The translations under genes and the position numbers were made by a program. From positions 434,001-498,000 of the forward strand of contig CAJNAR010000144.1 of the NCBI GenBank assembly GCA_905220665.1: a stretch of 64,000 nt of DNA, given 5' to 3'. Positions 1 through 10,308 of the stretch are shown here, piece by piece (position 1 is the first letter of the stretch; each line of letters starts with the position of its first letter). Under the pieces are notes generated by a model, which saw nothing but the letters and a program-made list of their open reading frames with translations, did no database searches and was not told where the DNA came from. This DNA comes from Albugo candida. Taxonomy: Eukaryota; Oomycota; Peronosporomycetes; Albuginales; Albuginaceae.

Positions 1-924
1 GATGATACCGGAACCTATTATAAATCTCATTATCAAAGATGGAAATGTAGTCGCCATATCGGAATTCTTCTGGTGGAAGTGGAGTATGATGTCCTTACAT
101 CATAGTGTAATCACCAAGCATACGAGAAAAAAAAATACCAATAGCGCAGTGCGATTTTAGATTGAATCGATAGTTGCCGCCCTTGCACGTCGCAACCCTA
201 CCATTCCAATCAATGCGATACCGGATATTACAAAGTTACATGAGCCATACTCATTATGTATAGCAGTCAAAGTGAAGACCTTGATTGGACTTGGTACACT
301 CTTGAAACGATATGTAAACGCCTAGAAGCTAGTTTGGAATTGTGGATGTTCTCGATGATACTTCAGATGGACCTTCACTGATGCCACCATTTTTCACCTA
401 TATTGAGACCATTTCAGCATGGTCATTGATGCAGTTTTTTCTTCGATAGGTGAAAGTAATCAATTATCAGCTATAATGATTGCTTCCTACGGAGATTACC
501 TCGGGCAATGAAGAATATTGGCGCGCATCTTCATCTGCAAAGTGCACTTGCGTATCAGAATCAATTTATCGAGCTAGCAATGTCGTGGGAACGTGCAATA
601 GAATGAAAGTAGATCCATCGACAAACCAGTTCTCATACACGCGATCAACGCCTCCATCCGGCAACTTCTAGTAATGAGGTTGTATAATAATATCAAATCA
701 ACACGAAACACCACTTCACTACTCAAAATCGCCCTTGAACCCTCAGAAAGGGCTGCAATGCACTGGTCGATTCTACGGCATCGCAATGAGAACATGAGAC
801 AAGAGAGTAGAGCTCTGTAACTAAATCAAATGTTACGGATGTGTAAGTCATTAAGTGATGAAACATCACATTCCCCAATAGCTTTGGCAAGTCGATCGAA
901 GGTAGCCGAAAGCATCAAATCAGG
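1..924. other. no gene supported
   Basis: Only short unconserved open frames are visible. A first exon of the following gene could lie here, because its paralogue near 51 kb has a tiny 54-nt first exon, but I could not identify one. Confidence 0.4.
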
Positions 925-2305
925 ATGCGCCAAATGCAGAAAATTCCACCCTCAATATCCAATCAAAATAGTCTAAATGAAGAAACTTCATCGAAAGCGA
1001 CCGCATCGCATTATCGGAACAATACTCTGATAATAACAAATCGTCTCGAACGAGCGCATCGAAGAGTTTTAGTGACTCACCGATACTTTGTTCATCAGCA
1101 TCTAATGCAAAAGCATGATTCAAAGAGATTTGACGACATTTCTGACAGTGTGATTCAATTGAAAGAGCTCAGCAGTCCCTCAACATCTTGTTGCCAGCAC
1201 AAAGTTCTATTTGTCAAAGACGACTTGATCCATAATTCTGTCAGTGGAGATCAATCATTGAGATTGGAGGAAGATTCTTGCATAGAAGCTGAACCTATAA
1301 ATCAAATCTCTCGTCGCATCGTCCAGAATATATCGTTTGTGACGGGCGCAAACGAATTGGATGATGTAAGCGGTTTTTGTTGCTGGTTTGAGTAATAATT
1401 TTTCAATCTGTACCTGATAGATTCTAACGTACAAAAATGAAAAAGTGTTGCAGGATTCCGTAGTGTTTGTGCATAGTCCGAACAAAGAACCAGCTTCTCC
1501 TTGCTCTCCTATCACACAATTGGAACTACCATGCAAGGAGGAAGAAGCTTTCTTGAGTGTGCATCCAGGCTTTACAACTACGAAAGAAGTTGGTATGGTC
1601 GCTCAATGCTTAAAAAAAGCCCTTCATGTTTTGAATGGTCACATAACAAAGTCGGGTCCTTGGAACCTGAGCGTATTGTGCTTGTGTGCTGCAGAAAGTG
1701 TTCAATTTGGCATCAACTTTTTCCAAATAAAATCAACCGAAAAGATGTGCAGCGTGGAATTCGTACAGGAAATCGGAGATGAATCCAAATTTGTATGCAT
1801 TTCTGACTGGCTGCTCGACAACTGGGAGTATTTTGCGAGCGAATCGTGGGCAACTGTGGACGACGTAATGAATCTTCCATTTGAGTGGACACAGTCACGT
1901 GAGAGTCGAAAGTTTGCAATCTCAGTCACTGAAGCCAAGACACTGATGAAAGAGCTGAATACGGATCTACATCCTGAAACACTTTATGAGATTACACGCG
2001 AATTGAAAGACCACTGCCGCCATTCAGGTAATCGGGCACGATTCCTAGAGCAAGATCAGTCTGGATTTCTAAAAGGTATCAAGTGGATGTTGCTGGATTC
2101 TGATGAGATTGCCCGGTTTGCGGTATTCATACTTTTGCAATTTGCAGAAGACATGGACAAAGACGATAACAAGGAGCTATTCCAAACCACATATATGCAA
2201 AATACGTACAAGCTTGCGGTAAGCAGCCTTGCACAAAATGAAGACAGCGCATGGACACAAGATCTGGCCCGACAATTGTTGGCGTCCAATTTGTTTCGCC
2301 CGTAA
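925..2305 (+). CDS. unidentified protein, paralogue of the gene at 49.8-51.1 kb
   Basis: Two exons are proposed: 925-1365 and 1421-2305, with a 55-nt GT-AG intron in phase 0. An alternative acceptor ending at 1453 keeps the same frame. The product is about 441 aa, with no signal peptide, membrane segment or recognised motif. The C-terminal 280 residues align along their whole length with the gene at 49.8-51.1 kb: an EEE-x-x-L/F-x-V-HP block, then VEF/VDF followed by GDE, an LPFEW-like segment, and a helical region with R-L and DDNEDIMRFAV / DSDEIARFAV matches. This paralogy is the main evidence that both are real genes. The N-terminal 150 residues are poorly conserved, so the start at 925 is uncertain. 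The function is unknown to me; the helical C-terminus could be a HEAT-like fold, which is speculation. Confidence 0.7.
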
Positions 2306-2472
2306 TCGCTCATTTGAAGCTCTATTGTTCGCAAGATAATCCACTGATCGAGTATTTTCGTAATGGATCACAAAAAAACTCAATGCAGAAAAAAATTCCA
2401 AAATGACAAAATGACAAAAAAATGGATCAAAAAACGTATGCGGCACGGCGTACTCTAAAAAAAGAAGGCTTT

Positions 2473-3531
2473 TTAATCATCTAATCCTTGGAAGAATGCG
2501 GGTCGACGGACCCAAGAACGAGTCATTACTTCGGTGTCAGTTGCAAGCCGAAAGCTACCGTCACCTTCTCGAATATATGTCGGATTCTTCGGCTTGGATA
2601 TATCTTTCACAGCAATTTTCCATGTCGGAGGTGTTTCAAAAGACTTTTGAAAAGATTTCTGGAAAGCAAATTTCCTCTTCGTCGCGTAATTTTGCATCGC
2701 TGTCGCTTCTTTCGGGTACATCTGATCGCTCTGTGTATTCTTACCTAGTCGGCGGGTCAATGGAGGATATCCTTCAAACTCATCGTTGAGGAAAAAAAAA
2801 TCGGGATTTCGGAAAGCCTCCTCTTGCTCCACGCCAAGTAGAACCTTCATATCGTCCTCATCCTCCAATGCTTCTTCGTCTGATGATTTCACATCAACTT
2901 GACTCTGTCCTTCCGATTTGGTGACTTTTGCTGCTTTTTCTCTTGCATCGCGAACACGTTGTTTTAGCTCAGGAAGATCCATGCCTAATTCTTCGGTTCC
3001 TTTGAAATAAATGATGGCCTCAATTTGAGCCTTCGGAATGTTGAATGCACGTGCCAAATTGAGCGATGTCCATTTCATTGGATCTTCCAAGAATAATCGA
3101 ATGACCTCGTCTTCGATATCCTCATCAATGGTGGGATCTCCGAGCTGCTCACGAAAAACTTCAGCCCATTCCACGCTGTCTTCATCTTCATAATCATCGT
3201 TGGAATCGTCGTCGTCATCTTCATCGTAATCATCATCATCCACTTCTTCCTCATCTTCTTCATCGTCGTTTTCATTCTCAAACATTCTATTACGACCTTT
3301 TCTATCTCCTTCATCGTCATCCAGAAGCGATGTGAAACGTGACGAGGAAGAATAATATTGTATTCTAATCCCACGATATCCTATCAATTTGGATGGCAAG
3401 CACATAGGAGGTGCCACGGCCAATGAGGATGTTAAAAACAGATTTCGTTGATACCTCAAAGTGCGAATTTTCGCCATACGGAACTGGCAAGAGGCTTCTA
3501 TCGTGCGACACACTCGTGCTATCATTTTCAT
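2473..3531 (-). CDS. acidic protein, probably mitochondrial (possible mitoribosomal factor)
   Basis: This is an intronless 352-aa open frame. The first 50 residues are rich in Arg, Ser and hydrophobics with almost no acids, which looks like a mitochondrial presequence. Residues about 70-125 are an Asp/Glu tract with long runs of D. The middle (about 130-200) has a compact helical block containing DPMKW and LARAFNIPKAQIEAII. That block recalls the short helix-turn-helix-like segment of the fungal mitochondrial translation protein Bot1/mS45 family. I only infer this resemblance; it is not proven. The gene ends 167 bp after the preceding gene's stop, convergent with it, and starts 118 bp from the divergent glycosyltransferase gene. 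An acidic low-complexity region makes other assignments possible. Confidence 0.75.
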   Translation of the reverse strand: MKMIARVCRTIEASCQFRMAKIRTLRYQRNLFLTSSLAVAPPMCLPSKLIGYRGIRIQYYSSSSRFTSLLDDDEGDRKGRNRMFENENDDEEDEEEVDDDDYDEDDDDDSNDDYEDEDSVEWAEVFREQLGDPTIDEDIEDEVIRLFLEDPMKWTSLNLARAFNIPKAQIEAIIYFKGTEELGMDLPELKQRVRDAREKAAKVTKSEGQSQVDVKSSDEEALEDEDDMKVLLGVEQEEAFRNPDFFFLNDEFEGYPPLTRRLGKNTQSDQMYPKEATAMQNYATKRKFAFQKSFQKSFETPPTWKIAVKDISKPKNPTYIREGDGSFRLATDTEVMTRSWVRRPAFFQGLDD

Positions 3532-3649
3532 GCCACTAATTCCAATCGCGAGATATTAATATTAATACCAGTAGTACCGATCTATCGATTTGAACCAATG
3601 ACATGAAAAATCATCGACAGGTCCGACAAAGTGACGCGAAACCGCAAGG

Positions 3650-5671
3650 ATGGCCCAGTTTCTCACTATTCTGTATAAAAATTCTCGATATCGTCGCCTT
3701 GTCTTTGTAATCATCCTGTCAGTAACAACGATATGGCTCTGTATTTTCAGTGGATCCCCAAAGCGATATATATACGCACATCCTAGGCTCAATACAATTG
3801 ATTTACATCCGAATGCACAGGAAAAGGTACGAAACCTTTGGCGAAAAGATGAAATGGAGTGTGTGGGATGGAGAGCCACTCATACATGTGACCCATACGG
3901 TTTGAGGGATACGTACAAAGATCTTTCATGCGATCAGATGCTTCCACGTAGCGCAGGATATTGCGAAATTCGTAATCGCACATCTGGCCAAGTGCACCAC
4001 GTCATGCGATCCACATGCTTAGGATGGGTCTGGAATACACGAAGGAAGATACAGTGTAATGACGCATTGGGGTTCACAGAGTTTAGCATTCGTGCGGCAC
4101 AAGATCCATCCCAAAAGTTTGCTTCAATTGAGGAAAATGTCGATACGTTTATGCAGTTTTCAAATCCTTCACTTACAGACAGCGTTTTGAAACAAATTCG
4201 TTCAAATGGCGATGATACAAAAACATACTCAGTACCGATAGAGATACAGTATGGAGTCGTCATGGTCGTTTATCCAAGAATTGTTGCCGGTGTTTATGGG
4301 ATCGTACGGATGCTACGAGATCTTGGCTGCACCCTACCCGTCGAAGTTTGGTATCACCCTCGCGAAATGACCGCAGAACACTCCGTTCTGATTCATCTTT
4401 ACTCTCATTACAATGTACTTATTCGCGTGATCGATCAAGAAGACATCAAGACTTTTGCAACCAAATCGTATGTCATTTTTCATAGCACCTTTGAAAACAT
4501 TTTGTTTCTTGATTCTGATAATATTCCTGTTCGTGATCCGACGTTTCTTTTTCAATCCAAGGAATTTATCGAGTATGGTGCAATATTTTGGCCCGATTTC
4601 TGGCATCCACGTACTGAGACTCCATTCAACATTCACAGTCAGAGCGTTTTATGGGAAATTTTGGACATGCCGTACATCGAGATGTTTGAGCAAGAAAGCG
4701 GCCAAATACTCATCAATCGCCGTCGACATGAGAAAGCACTTCATAAATTATGGACATATACTTTTAACAAACCCGACATGCTTGTAAAGCTCGATTTGGT
4801 GTATGGAGATAAAGATCTGTTTCGACTGGCTTGGATCAACACCACCAGCCCATTTTTTATGATTCCACACGTGGTACGACTAGGTGGTTTATACAGCGTG
4901 GCTGAAGACTTTTTCTGCGGTTTGGCTATGGTACAACATGATCCAGACGGCAAGATTTTATTTTTACATCGTAATCAGGTCAAGTTGAATGGAAGGTCAG
5001 ATCAGAAAACTGTTCTCACCCATATCCAGACGTTTGCAGGAAAGTTTGAAGAAGAGCATCGTGTTCAAGCGCACGTACAGAACTACAGAGTAAAGTGTAA
5101 GTTTCATCGACTTGGGCAAACCAGCTGCTTCCATTTGGAATCGAAGACGCTTGGCAATAATGGTGATCTGATCCAGATTCTTCCATTTTCTTCGACAGGA
5201 TTTGGTGATATTGAGCAACACGCAATCGAGCGCTCGATTGAAGGCAGGAAGCTGCTTAGTAGAGAAGAAGAGAGTCTAATGATGAAAATTGAGCAGTTCG
5301 ATGTTAATGGGAGGTATATAGGCGGTGGTGGTCGCATCGCTTCCAGACTAGTGCTTTTATGGTGTCTGATAGTGGCCTTATTGCTCACTATTTTGCTTCT
5401 TTTGTGGATGAAGCAGTCAAAACGGTGGATCTGGACACATCCTTCGTCGTCTTTGCCTTGGAAAATGCAGCATGTAGAAACTAGTACTACCGCATCTTCT
5501 CGGCCATTTCAGTCGACGAACCTAATTCCCCGGAGGCAATCATTCCCCGCATCGGAAGTTGGTGACCAAAGCATTCGATCAGCATGTAGCACAATACAAC
5601 ATAGCAGCGTTGCTTCATGTCTTCTTTCAAAAAAGTCTAGGCCTCGACAAAAGAGCGAACATGTGCTGTGA
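3650..5671 (+). CDS. Golgi-type membrane glycosyltransferase, MNN1-like alpha-mannosyltransferase (GT71-like)
   Basis: This is an intronless 673-aa protein. Residues about 17-34 form a hydrophobic signal anchor just after a basic N-terminus, as in type II Golgi transferases. A Cys-rich stretch follows (about 65-135). The catalytic part starts near residue 200 with a VVMVVYPR strand. It has LFLDSDNIPVRDPTFLF near residue 285, which holds the DxD metal-binding motif, then FWPDFWHP and ESGQILINR, a pattern typical of the putative mannosyltransferase family (PF11051). A second hydrophobic segment lies near residues 565-585 (LVLLWCLIVALLLTILLLLW), so the protein may span the membrane twice, unusual for the family. 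The expected role is to add sugars to glycoproteins in the secretory path. It is convergent with ornithine decarboxylase (87 bp between stops). Confidence 0.85.
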   Translation: MAQFLTILYKNSRYRRLVFVIILSVTTIWLCIFSGSPKRYIYAHPRLNTIDLHPNAQEKVRNLWRKDEMECVGWRATHTCDPYGLRDTYKDLSCDQMLPRSAGYCEIRNRTSGQVHHVMRSTCLGWVWNTRRKIQCNDALGFTEFSIRAAQDPSQKFASIEENVDTFMQFSNPSLTDSVLKQIRSNGDDTKTYSVPIEIQYGVVMVVYPRIVAGVYGIVRMLRDLGCTLPVEVWYHPREMTAEHSVLIHLYSHYNVLIRVIDQEDIKTFATKSYVIFHSTFENILFLDSDNIPVRDPTFLFQSKEFIEYGAIFWPDFWHPRTETPFNIHSQSVLWEILDMPYIEMFEQESGQILINRRRHEKALHKLWTYTFNKPDMLVKLDLVYGDKDLFRLAWINTTSPFFMIPHVVRLGGLYSVAEDFFCGLAMVQHDPDGKILFLHRNQVKLNGRSDQKTVLTHIQTFAGKFEEEHRVQAHVQNYRVKCKFHRLGQTSCFHLESKTLGNNGDLIQILPFSSTGFGDIEQHAIERSIEGRKLLSREEESLMMKIEQFDVNGRYIGGGGRIASRLVLLWCLIVALLLTILLLLWMKQSKRWIWTHPSSSLPWKMQHVETSTTASSRPFQSTNLIPRRQSFPASEVGDQSIRSACSTIQHSSVASCLLSKKSRPRQKSEHVL

Positions 5672-5758
5672 CAGTATTCTAAAATCTCATCAAATGGGAC
5701 AATAACAAAAAGTATATTCCTTTTGTTGTTGAATTTGCCTGATAATCGACTTTTGAGC

Positions 5759-7219
5759 TTATTGCTCTGCTTGCCTCCACTCATCGCGAACTTTGACGGG
5801 AAGTTGCGTTTTCTTACAAAATTCCAACTGCTGTTTGCTATCAATGTACAATTTTGCAGGTGGGGCGAAACCATTAAAGTCTGATCCAGCCGCACAAGTG
5901 TACGCGCCCATGCTTGGAAAACAAATCCACTCGCCTACACGAAGTTGTGGCATCCTTACGTCTTTCATTATACAATCCATTCCGTCACATGTGGGACCCC
6001 AAATGCTTGCAAGATGGAAGTTTTTACTTTCTACTGGTTCCGTTGTGAGCACAACAGGTTGAATTTCTGGGTGATCGTATATGAGGCAATTGAACGACCC
6101 ATACAGCCCGTCATTGATAAAGTACATGTAGCTCGATTCCGCGGTCTTCTGCAGGGACCTTTCCAAAATTGGAGCAACTTTCCGTCCAATGACACATACC
6201 GCAAGCGTGTGTGTGGAAGCAGCAAAGAAACGGCCCGGCTCGGAAATGACTTGAACATGACCTGAGTCTGGAAAGTACGTTGCGAGCGAACTTGCAAGCT
6301 CTTGCGCGCATTCTTCGAATGTGATAGGACCGTTCTCCGTTCCGGGAAATCCACCACCAATATCTAACAACTGAAAGGAGAAATCCAAGTCTGCGCCAAT
6401 ATCAAAAGCCTTACGAGCACGTTTAATTGCATCAGAGTAGGCAGATACGCTATAACATCCACTTCCCACATGAAAACTGACACCAACAACTTCTAAATCA
6501 AGTCTTTTGGCATGAGTGAGGATGGATGGAACGTCGTGCAACATGGCGCCAAATTTTGTTCCAAGACGACAGATTGCTTTTGTATCGTCGACGTAGAGAC
6601 GTAAGACGAGTCTAGCGTCAGGATTGGTCGCTTTGATTTTATCTAATTCGTCGTGAGAATCAAACGTCATAAGATTCACTGATTGGGTCGCAGAGTATCG
6701 AATATGTGATGGTTGCTTGCACGGATTTGCGTATATAATATCCTCTGAACGCACTCCAAGACGCAAAACCGCTTCGATTTCAGCGCGGCTGGCGCAGTCA
6801 AAACCACATCCTAGACGAGCCAACGTGTGTAAAAGCTGTTGATCAGGATTGCATTTGACAGCGTAGAACGGCTTGACGAGTGGCAAATATTTTTTCCATA
6901 ATTGATATCTCTTCGTCAGCGCGTGGAGATCCACAACATAAAATGCATCTTCTTGGCCGCATTGAACTCGTTGCATCACTTGAGAGATGATAGAAGGATT
7001 CCACTGCAATTCTTCGATTGACGTATTTGTAACTTCGAATGCATTGTGACTATGCTTGCTAGACCAATTACTATGACTATTGCAAATGATTGGTAGAATG
7101 GCGCACTGACCGCCTGAAATAGTTGACAGATTGCATCGTGTATGACCAAACCTCGAAGCCAATTGGGATTGTAGTTTCCAAACCCGTGGGAAGAACGATT
7201 TGTGACGGACGACGATCAT
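5759..7219 (-). CDS. ODC: ornithine decarboxylase
   Basis: This is an intronless 486-aa fold-type III PLP enzyme that makes putrescine from ornithine, the first step of polyamine synthesis. The signatures are clear: KPFYAVKCNP with the PLP lysine at about residue 122, HVGSGC, LDIGGGFPG (phosphate-binding glycines), ISEPGRFF, and WGPTCDGMDCI near residue 410, which carries the active-site Cys and Asp that the dimer partner contributes. Against the usual 420-460 aa the N-terminus is extended by about 50 residues rich in Arg, Ser and hydrophobics. This may be an organellar targeting peptide or an over-long start; an internal Met (residue 82) lies too close to the fold to be the start. No C-terminal PEST-like degradation tail is seen. 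Confidence in the family is high. Confidence 0.95.
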   Translation of the reverse strand: MIVVRHKSFFPRVWKLQSQLASRFGHTRCNLSTISGGQCAILPIICNSHSNWSSKHSHNAFEVTNTSIEELQWNPSIISQVMQRVQCGQEDAFYVVDLHALTKRYQLWKKYLPLVKPFYAVKCNPDQQLLHTLARLGCGFDCASRAEIEAVLRLGVRSEDIIYANPCKQPSHIRYSATQSVNLMTFDSHDELDKIKATNPDARLVLRLYVDDTKAICRLGTKFGAMLHDVPSILTHAKRLDLEVVGVSFHVGSGCYSVSAYSDAIKRARKAFDIGADLDFSFQLLDIGGGFPGTENGPITFEECAQELASSLATYFPDSGHVQVISEPGRFFAASTHTLAVCVIGRKVAPILERSLQKTAESSYMYFINDGLYGSFNCLIYDHPEIQPVVLTTEPVESKNFHLASIWGPTCDGMDCIMKDVRMPQLRVGEWICFPSMGAYTCAAGSDFNGFAPPAKLYIDSKQQLEFCKKTQLPVKVRDEWRQAEQ

Positions 7220-9058
7220 CTGCCGCTTGATGGGACACTGTCAATTTATTACGACAAGAGACACTGATTGCACAGCCACAGCAATTACGTGTACGCTACA
7301 TCACAAAGTGCATAGTATTAGCCGTTGCGCTCAGCCAAAATATGGAAAAATTACTAACATGAATGTATTCCCTGATCTATGCAGCCGGAGCGATAAACAC
7401 GATGCAACTGGATTTAGTGCTAAAAAGAAAAGAATTGAGTCGCAACTTGCGATCCGTCGCAGGATCTCCAAAAAGGTTTTTTGTAGGTTTCGATTTGGAG
7501 CAAAGCGAACACAACGTCCGTTCACTCGGCTCGATTTATTAGCAAGTATTTATATATCTATGATGGTGGACTCACAGAGAAATACTCTACACTCAGTGAT
7601 GCACACGTAACTTGTGCGTAAAGGATAGCACACAGCGCTTTATGTCCGCGTTTTTGCCACCAATCGAGCTATACGCCTGTAGTGTAGCAGTATACTATTG
7701 AGCACCGTAGCCTGCAAATCAGTGCACGATTTTCCTACCAAGATAAAGGATAGCTCCGTTTCTCTCGAATAATCATCAGATGCGACGAATGTTAATGCTA
7801 TGACACTTCGACTTTTTTTCGAAATTATTGCTGTGATAAATGAGTTCATTTGAGACTGATCAAAGTATAGAATTCAGCTAGAAAGATAGATGAACCTGTA
7901 GGATCTATGAATCTGACTAATCTATTGGTCGCCGGATAATCCGTTCGAAAGAAGTAGGAAGCGCATATGAAAAAAACAGGACGTCCTTCTCCAAGCACAA
8001 AACAAGCTTGACTTGCGTCTTCATTTATCAAGACTACTAGTGACTACGACAGATTATCGTATCTCGCTCTTTTCGGTCGTCCCACGTTCTTCTTCTTCTG
8101 CGATTGCGCCTGATGTAAACACGATCTATCTTTTTCTTTTCTTGTCTTTGGATGTGCTTTCTCATTGTTCCCGAATCGCGAACGAATGCGATATATTGGA
8201 GGTAATTTAAAGGATTAATAACACCTGGAATGAGGTTTACCTTACACTAAGCAAAGCAAAATGGATTCCATACTTGACAACTTGTGCTTACGCATGAGCG
8301 CTTTAAGTCTAGAAGAGAAACTAAGTCACAGTGTGAGCATAATCAATGCGCGTCATGTAAAAGATGGTTTCATCCTTCCGAGCAGCATTAATTGAGCAAA
8401 GAGAGAACTATCCTACCGCGAACTAGATGACCTTTTGTTAAGTGTTCTTACATACAAAAAGGATCTTATCATAACGTCACGTCAGCTACGAGCGCACTCC
8501 GATCCCCCCGTACAATACGGTGCATTGTCTGAGCTTTCTACCTGACGTCTCCGAAGAGGCTTTTCTATGAGTGATACAATCTTCCGTAATATATGTTTTC
8601 ATAGCATTCTGATCATTCTTCGCACTGATATAATGCTGCTTCATAAAGATGCGTCTTTGCTCAGAAGCTGAAAGAATGTTATCAAGGAGGAGCTGCCTCG
8701 GAATGTGGACGATGTGAGCATAGTTGTAAATTAGGCGAATGGATAAAGCAAAGTACATGTTTATTTCCAGGTAGAGCACGCTGCAACGCAATGTACTGGC
8801 GCCAGCCTTTTTAAATTAGCCGATCATCGCACTTTGCTAGTAAGATTCAAATGTAGTATGCTTCCATAAAGTACATCGAGTTCGTAGACGTCTTTCTTCC
8901 CTGCGCATGTGCTTTTTCTTGCTCCCTCTATTACAAATGCGATACTCGCATTTTTACCTTGAGACATGTTTTTTTGAGAAGAGAAATCTACTGAACTTGA
9001 CAGACTTGGAGAAACGCAATGATCATCAAATGCGGCAGTACATGAGGCTAACGAGTAT
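7220..9058. other. intergenic, no gene supported
   Basis: Only short open frames are present and none has a recognisable motif. A minus-strand frame at 7846-8031 (VLGEG then FF) has a loose resemblance to a minus-strand frame at 17151-17372 inside the inverted repeat, so both may be relics of one old element. Confidence 0.4.
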
Positions 9059-9540
9059 TCAACCCTTTCTAGTCCTTTGCAGCGCCTGATAATAGGTGCG
9101 ATTGCCCATATTCTTGGTCCATAGCTGCCTCTGTAAGCCGAGAAGCTCTAGTAAACGTTGAGAATACATGACTTGAAAACGCCAAGAAATCGGTGGATGT
9201 GCAAAGACGGACATGTATGCAGCATAATTAGCGTGGGCTGGTATGTGACTGGACACAAATGCATTCCGAACTTTATCGCTTCAGCAACATGTACGATATA
9301 GCGAGAGCTACCATTGGGTGGACAACAGCATCTGGTTTATGTGCAAAAAATGCACACACAAAAGGATCAAATGCTTCGGGCTAGAGAATAGTTCGATTCC
9401 GCGTTAATTTAACGACCTCATCCATTGTCGATGTCAGCTTGGCCGTCTCGAAAAGCGCAAGCATCAGCCAAACGCGGACCAATTCAGTATCCATGTCTTA
9501 CCAAGAACAGCACGAGATTCAAAATGTTAGCAGAAACATA
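9059..9540 (-). pseudogene. decayed unidentified protein-coding tract
   Basis: Read on the minus strand, several adjoining frames give protein-like sequence: a helix starting MDTELVRVWLMLALFETAKL, then FDPFVCAFFAHKPDA, HPMVALAISYMLLK, and after a one-base frame change DKVRNAFVSSHIPAHANYAAYMSVF and a leucine-rich end. An in-frame TAG splits the first part and a frameshift near 9,270-9,285 separates the second. No GT-AG intron repairs either break cleanly. I do not recognise the family. It could also be a gene whose small introns I misplaced. Confidence 0.35.
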
Positions 9541-10308
9541 ACGTGAGGGTAGCAGTCGACCTCCCGAATTGCGTTCCTTGAAGCGATCACAGATAACGAG
9601 ATTACGAATTCTGAGGTGCCATTTGCCACTCTGAACACATTGCTTCAACGCAAATTATCTCCACATCGATCCTTCACTTTGATCGCCAAGCTACAATTTC
9701 AAAAAAGTGGGTACTTGAGATCGTCTGAGTCACCAAGAAGCATCATGTTCGCTCAATCAGAGCACTTATGAAGTCTTCACGCCTCTTTTATTGTCAAATG
9801 CGGCAACATGCGAGCAATGAAAGTCATATAAAATGAAGCATGTATTGGTCATGAGATTCACTCAGTCAACTTGCTAAGCTTCATCTTGATCTAACTCACA
9901 AGCCATTAAGCAAGATGCTTATAGTGCAGTGACTCCTACTCTGTGATGTCTGTCACAGAGCGTCCGATAGTATACATTTCATTTCATGTTGGTTCGTGCA
10001 GTCTTCTATGTATTTTGATGTAAAAACACTTGATGTGAAAAAGCTAGGCGATGGAATACCGAGGATGAGATTTGCGCAGAGCTTGATGATGCCACATACT
10101 TTGATTTGTTCGCATCTCTGGTCCTGCATAGAAAATCAGTAGAAAGAGACATGATCTGAAGTCAAAGAGGACTGCGCGAAAATATGATTGCTGCACTAGA
10201 AACTGAATTTGAAAAGTCAAACTGCAATACTTCTGTGGAAATAGAGTAATATTCTAGAATATAGCTTGAAACATATGCTAGAGTCTTTATACTGAGCATA
10301 CCTCTTTT
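9541..10308. other. intergenic, possible upstream continuation of the decayed tract
   Basis: Short minus-strand pieces look weakly coding but no continuous or spliceable frame could be built. Nothing else is seen before the ValRS stop. Confidence 0.3.

Noticed and set aside
2473..3531. Nucleolar/histone-chaperone assignment from the Asp/Glu tract
   Set aside because: Acidic tracts alone are not diagnostic, and the basic N-terminus points rather to mitochondria.
7227..7610. 127-codon plus-strand frame next to ODC
   Set aside because: No motif, no homologous copy and low-quality composition; likely chance.
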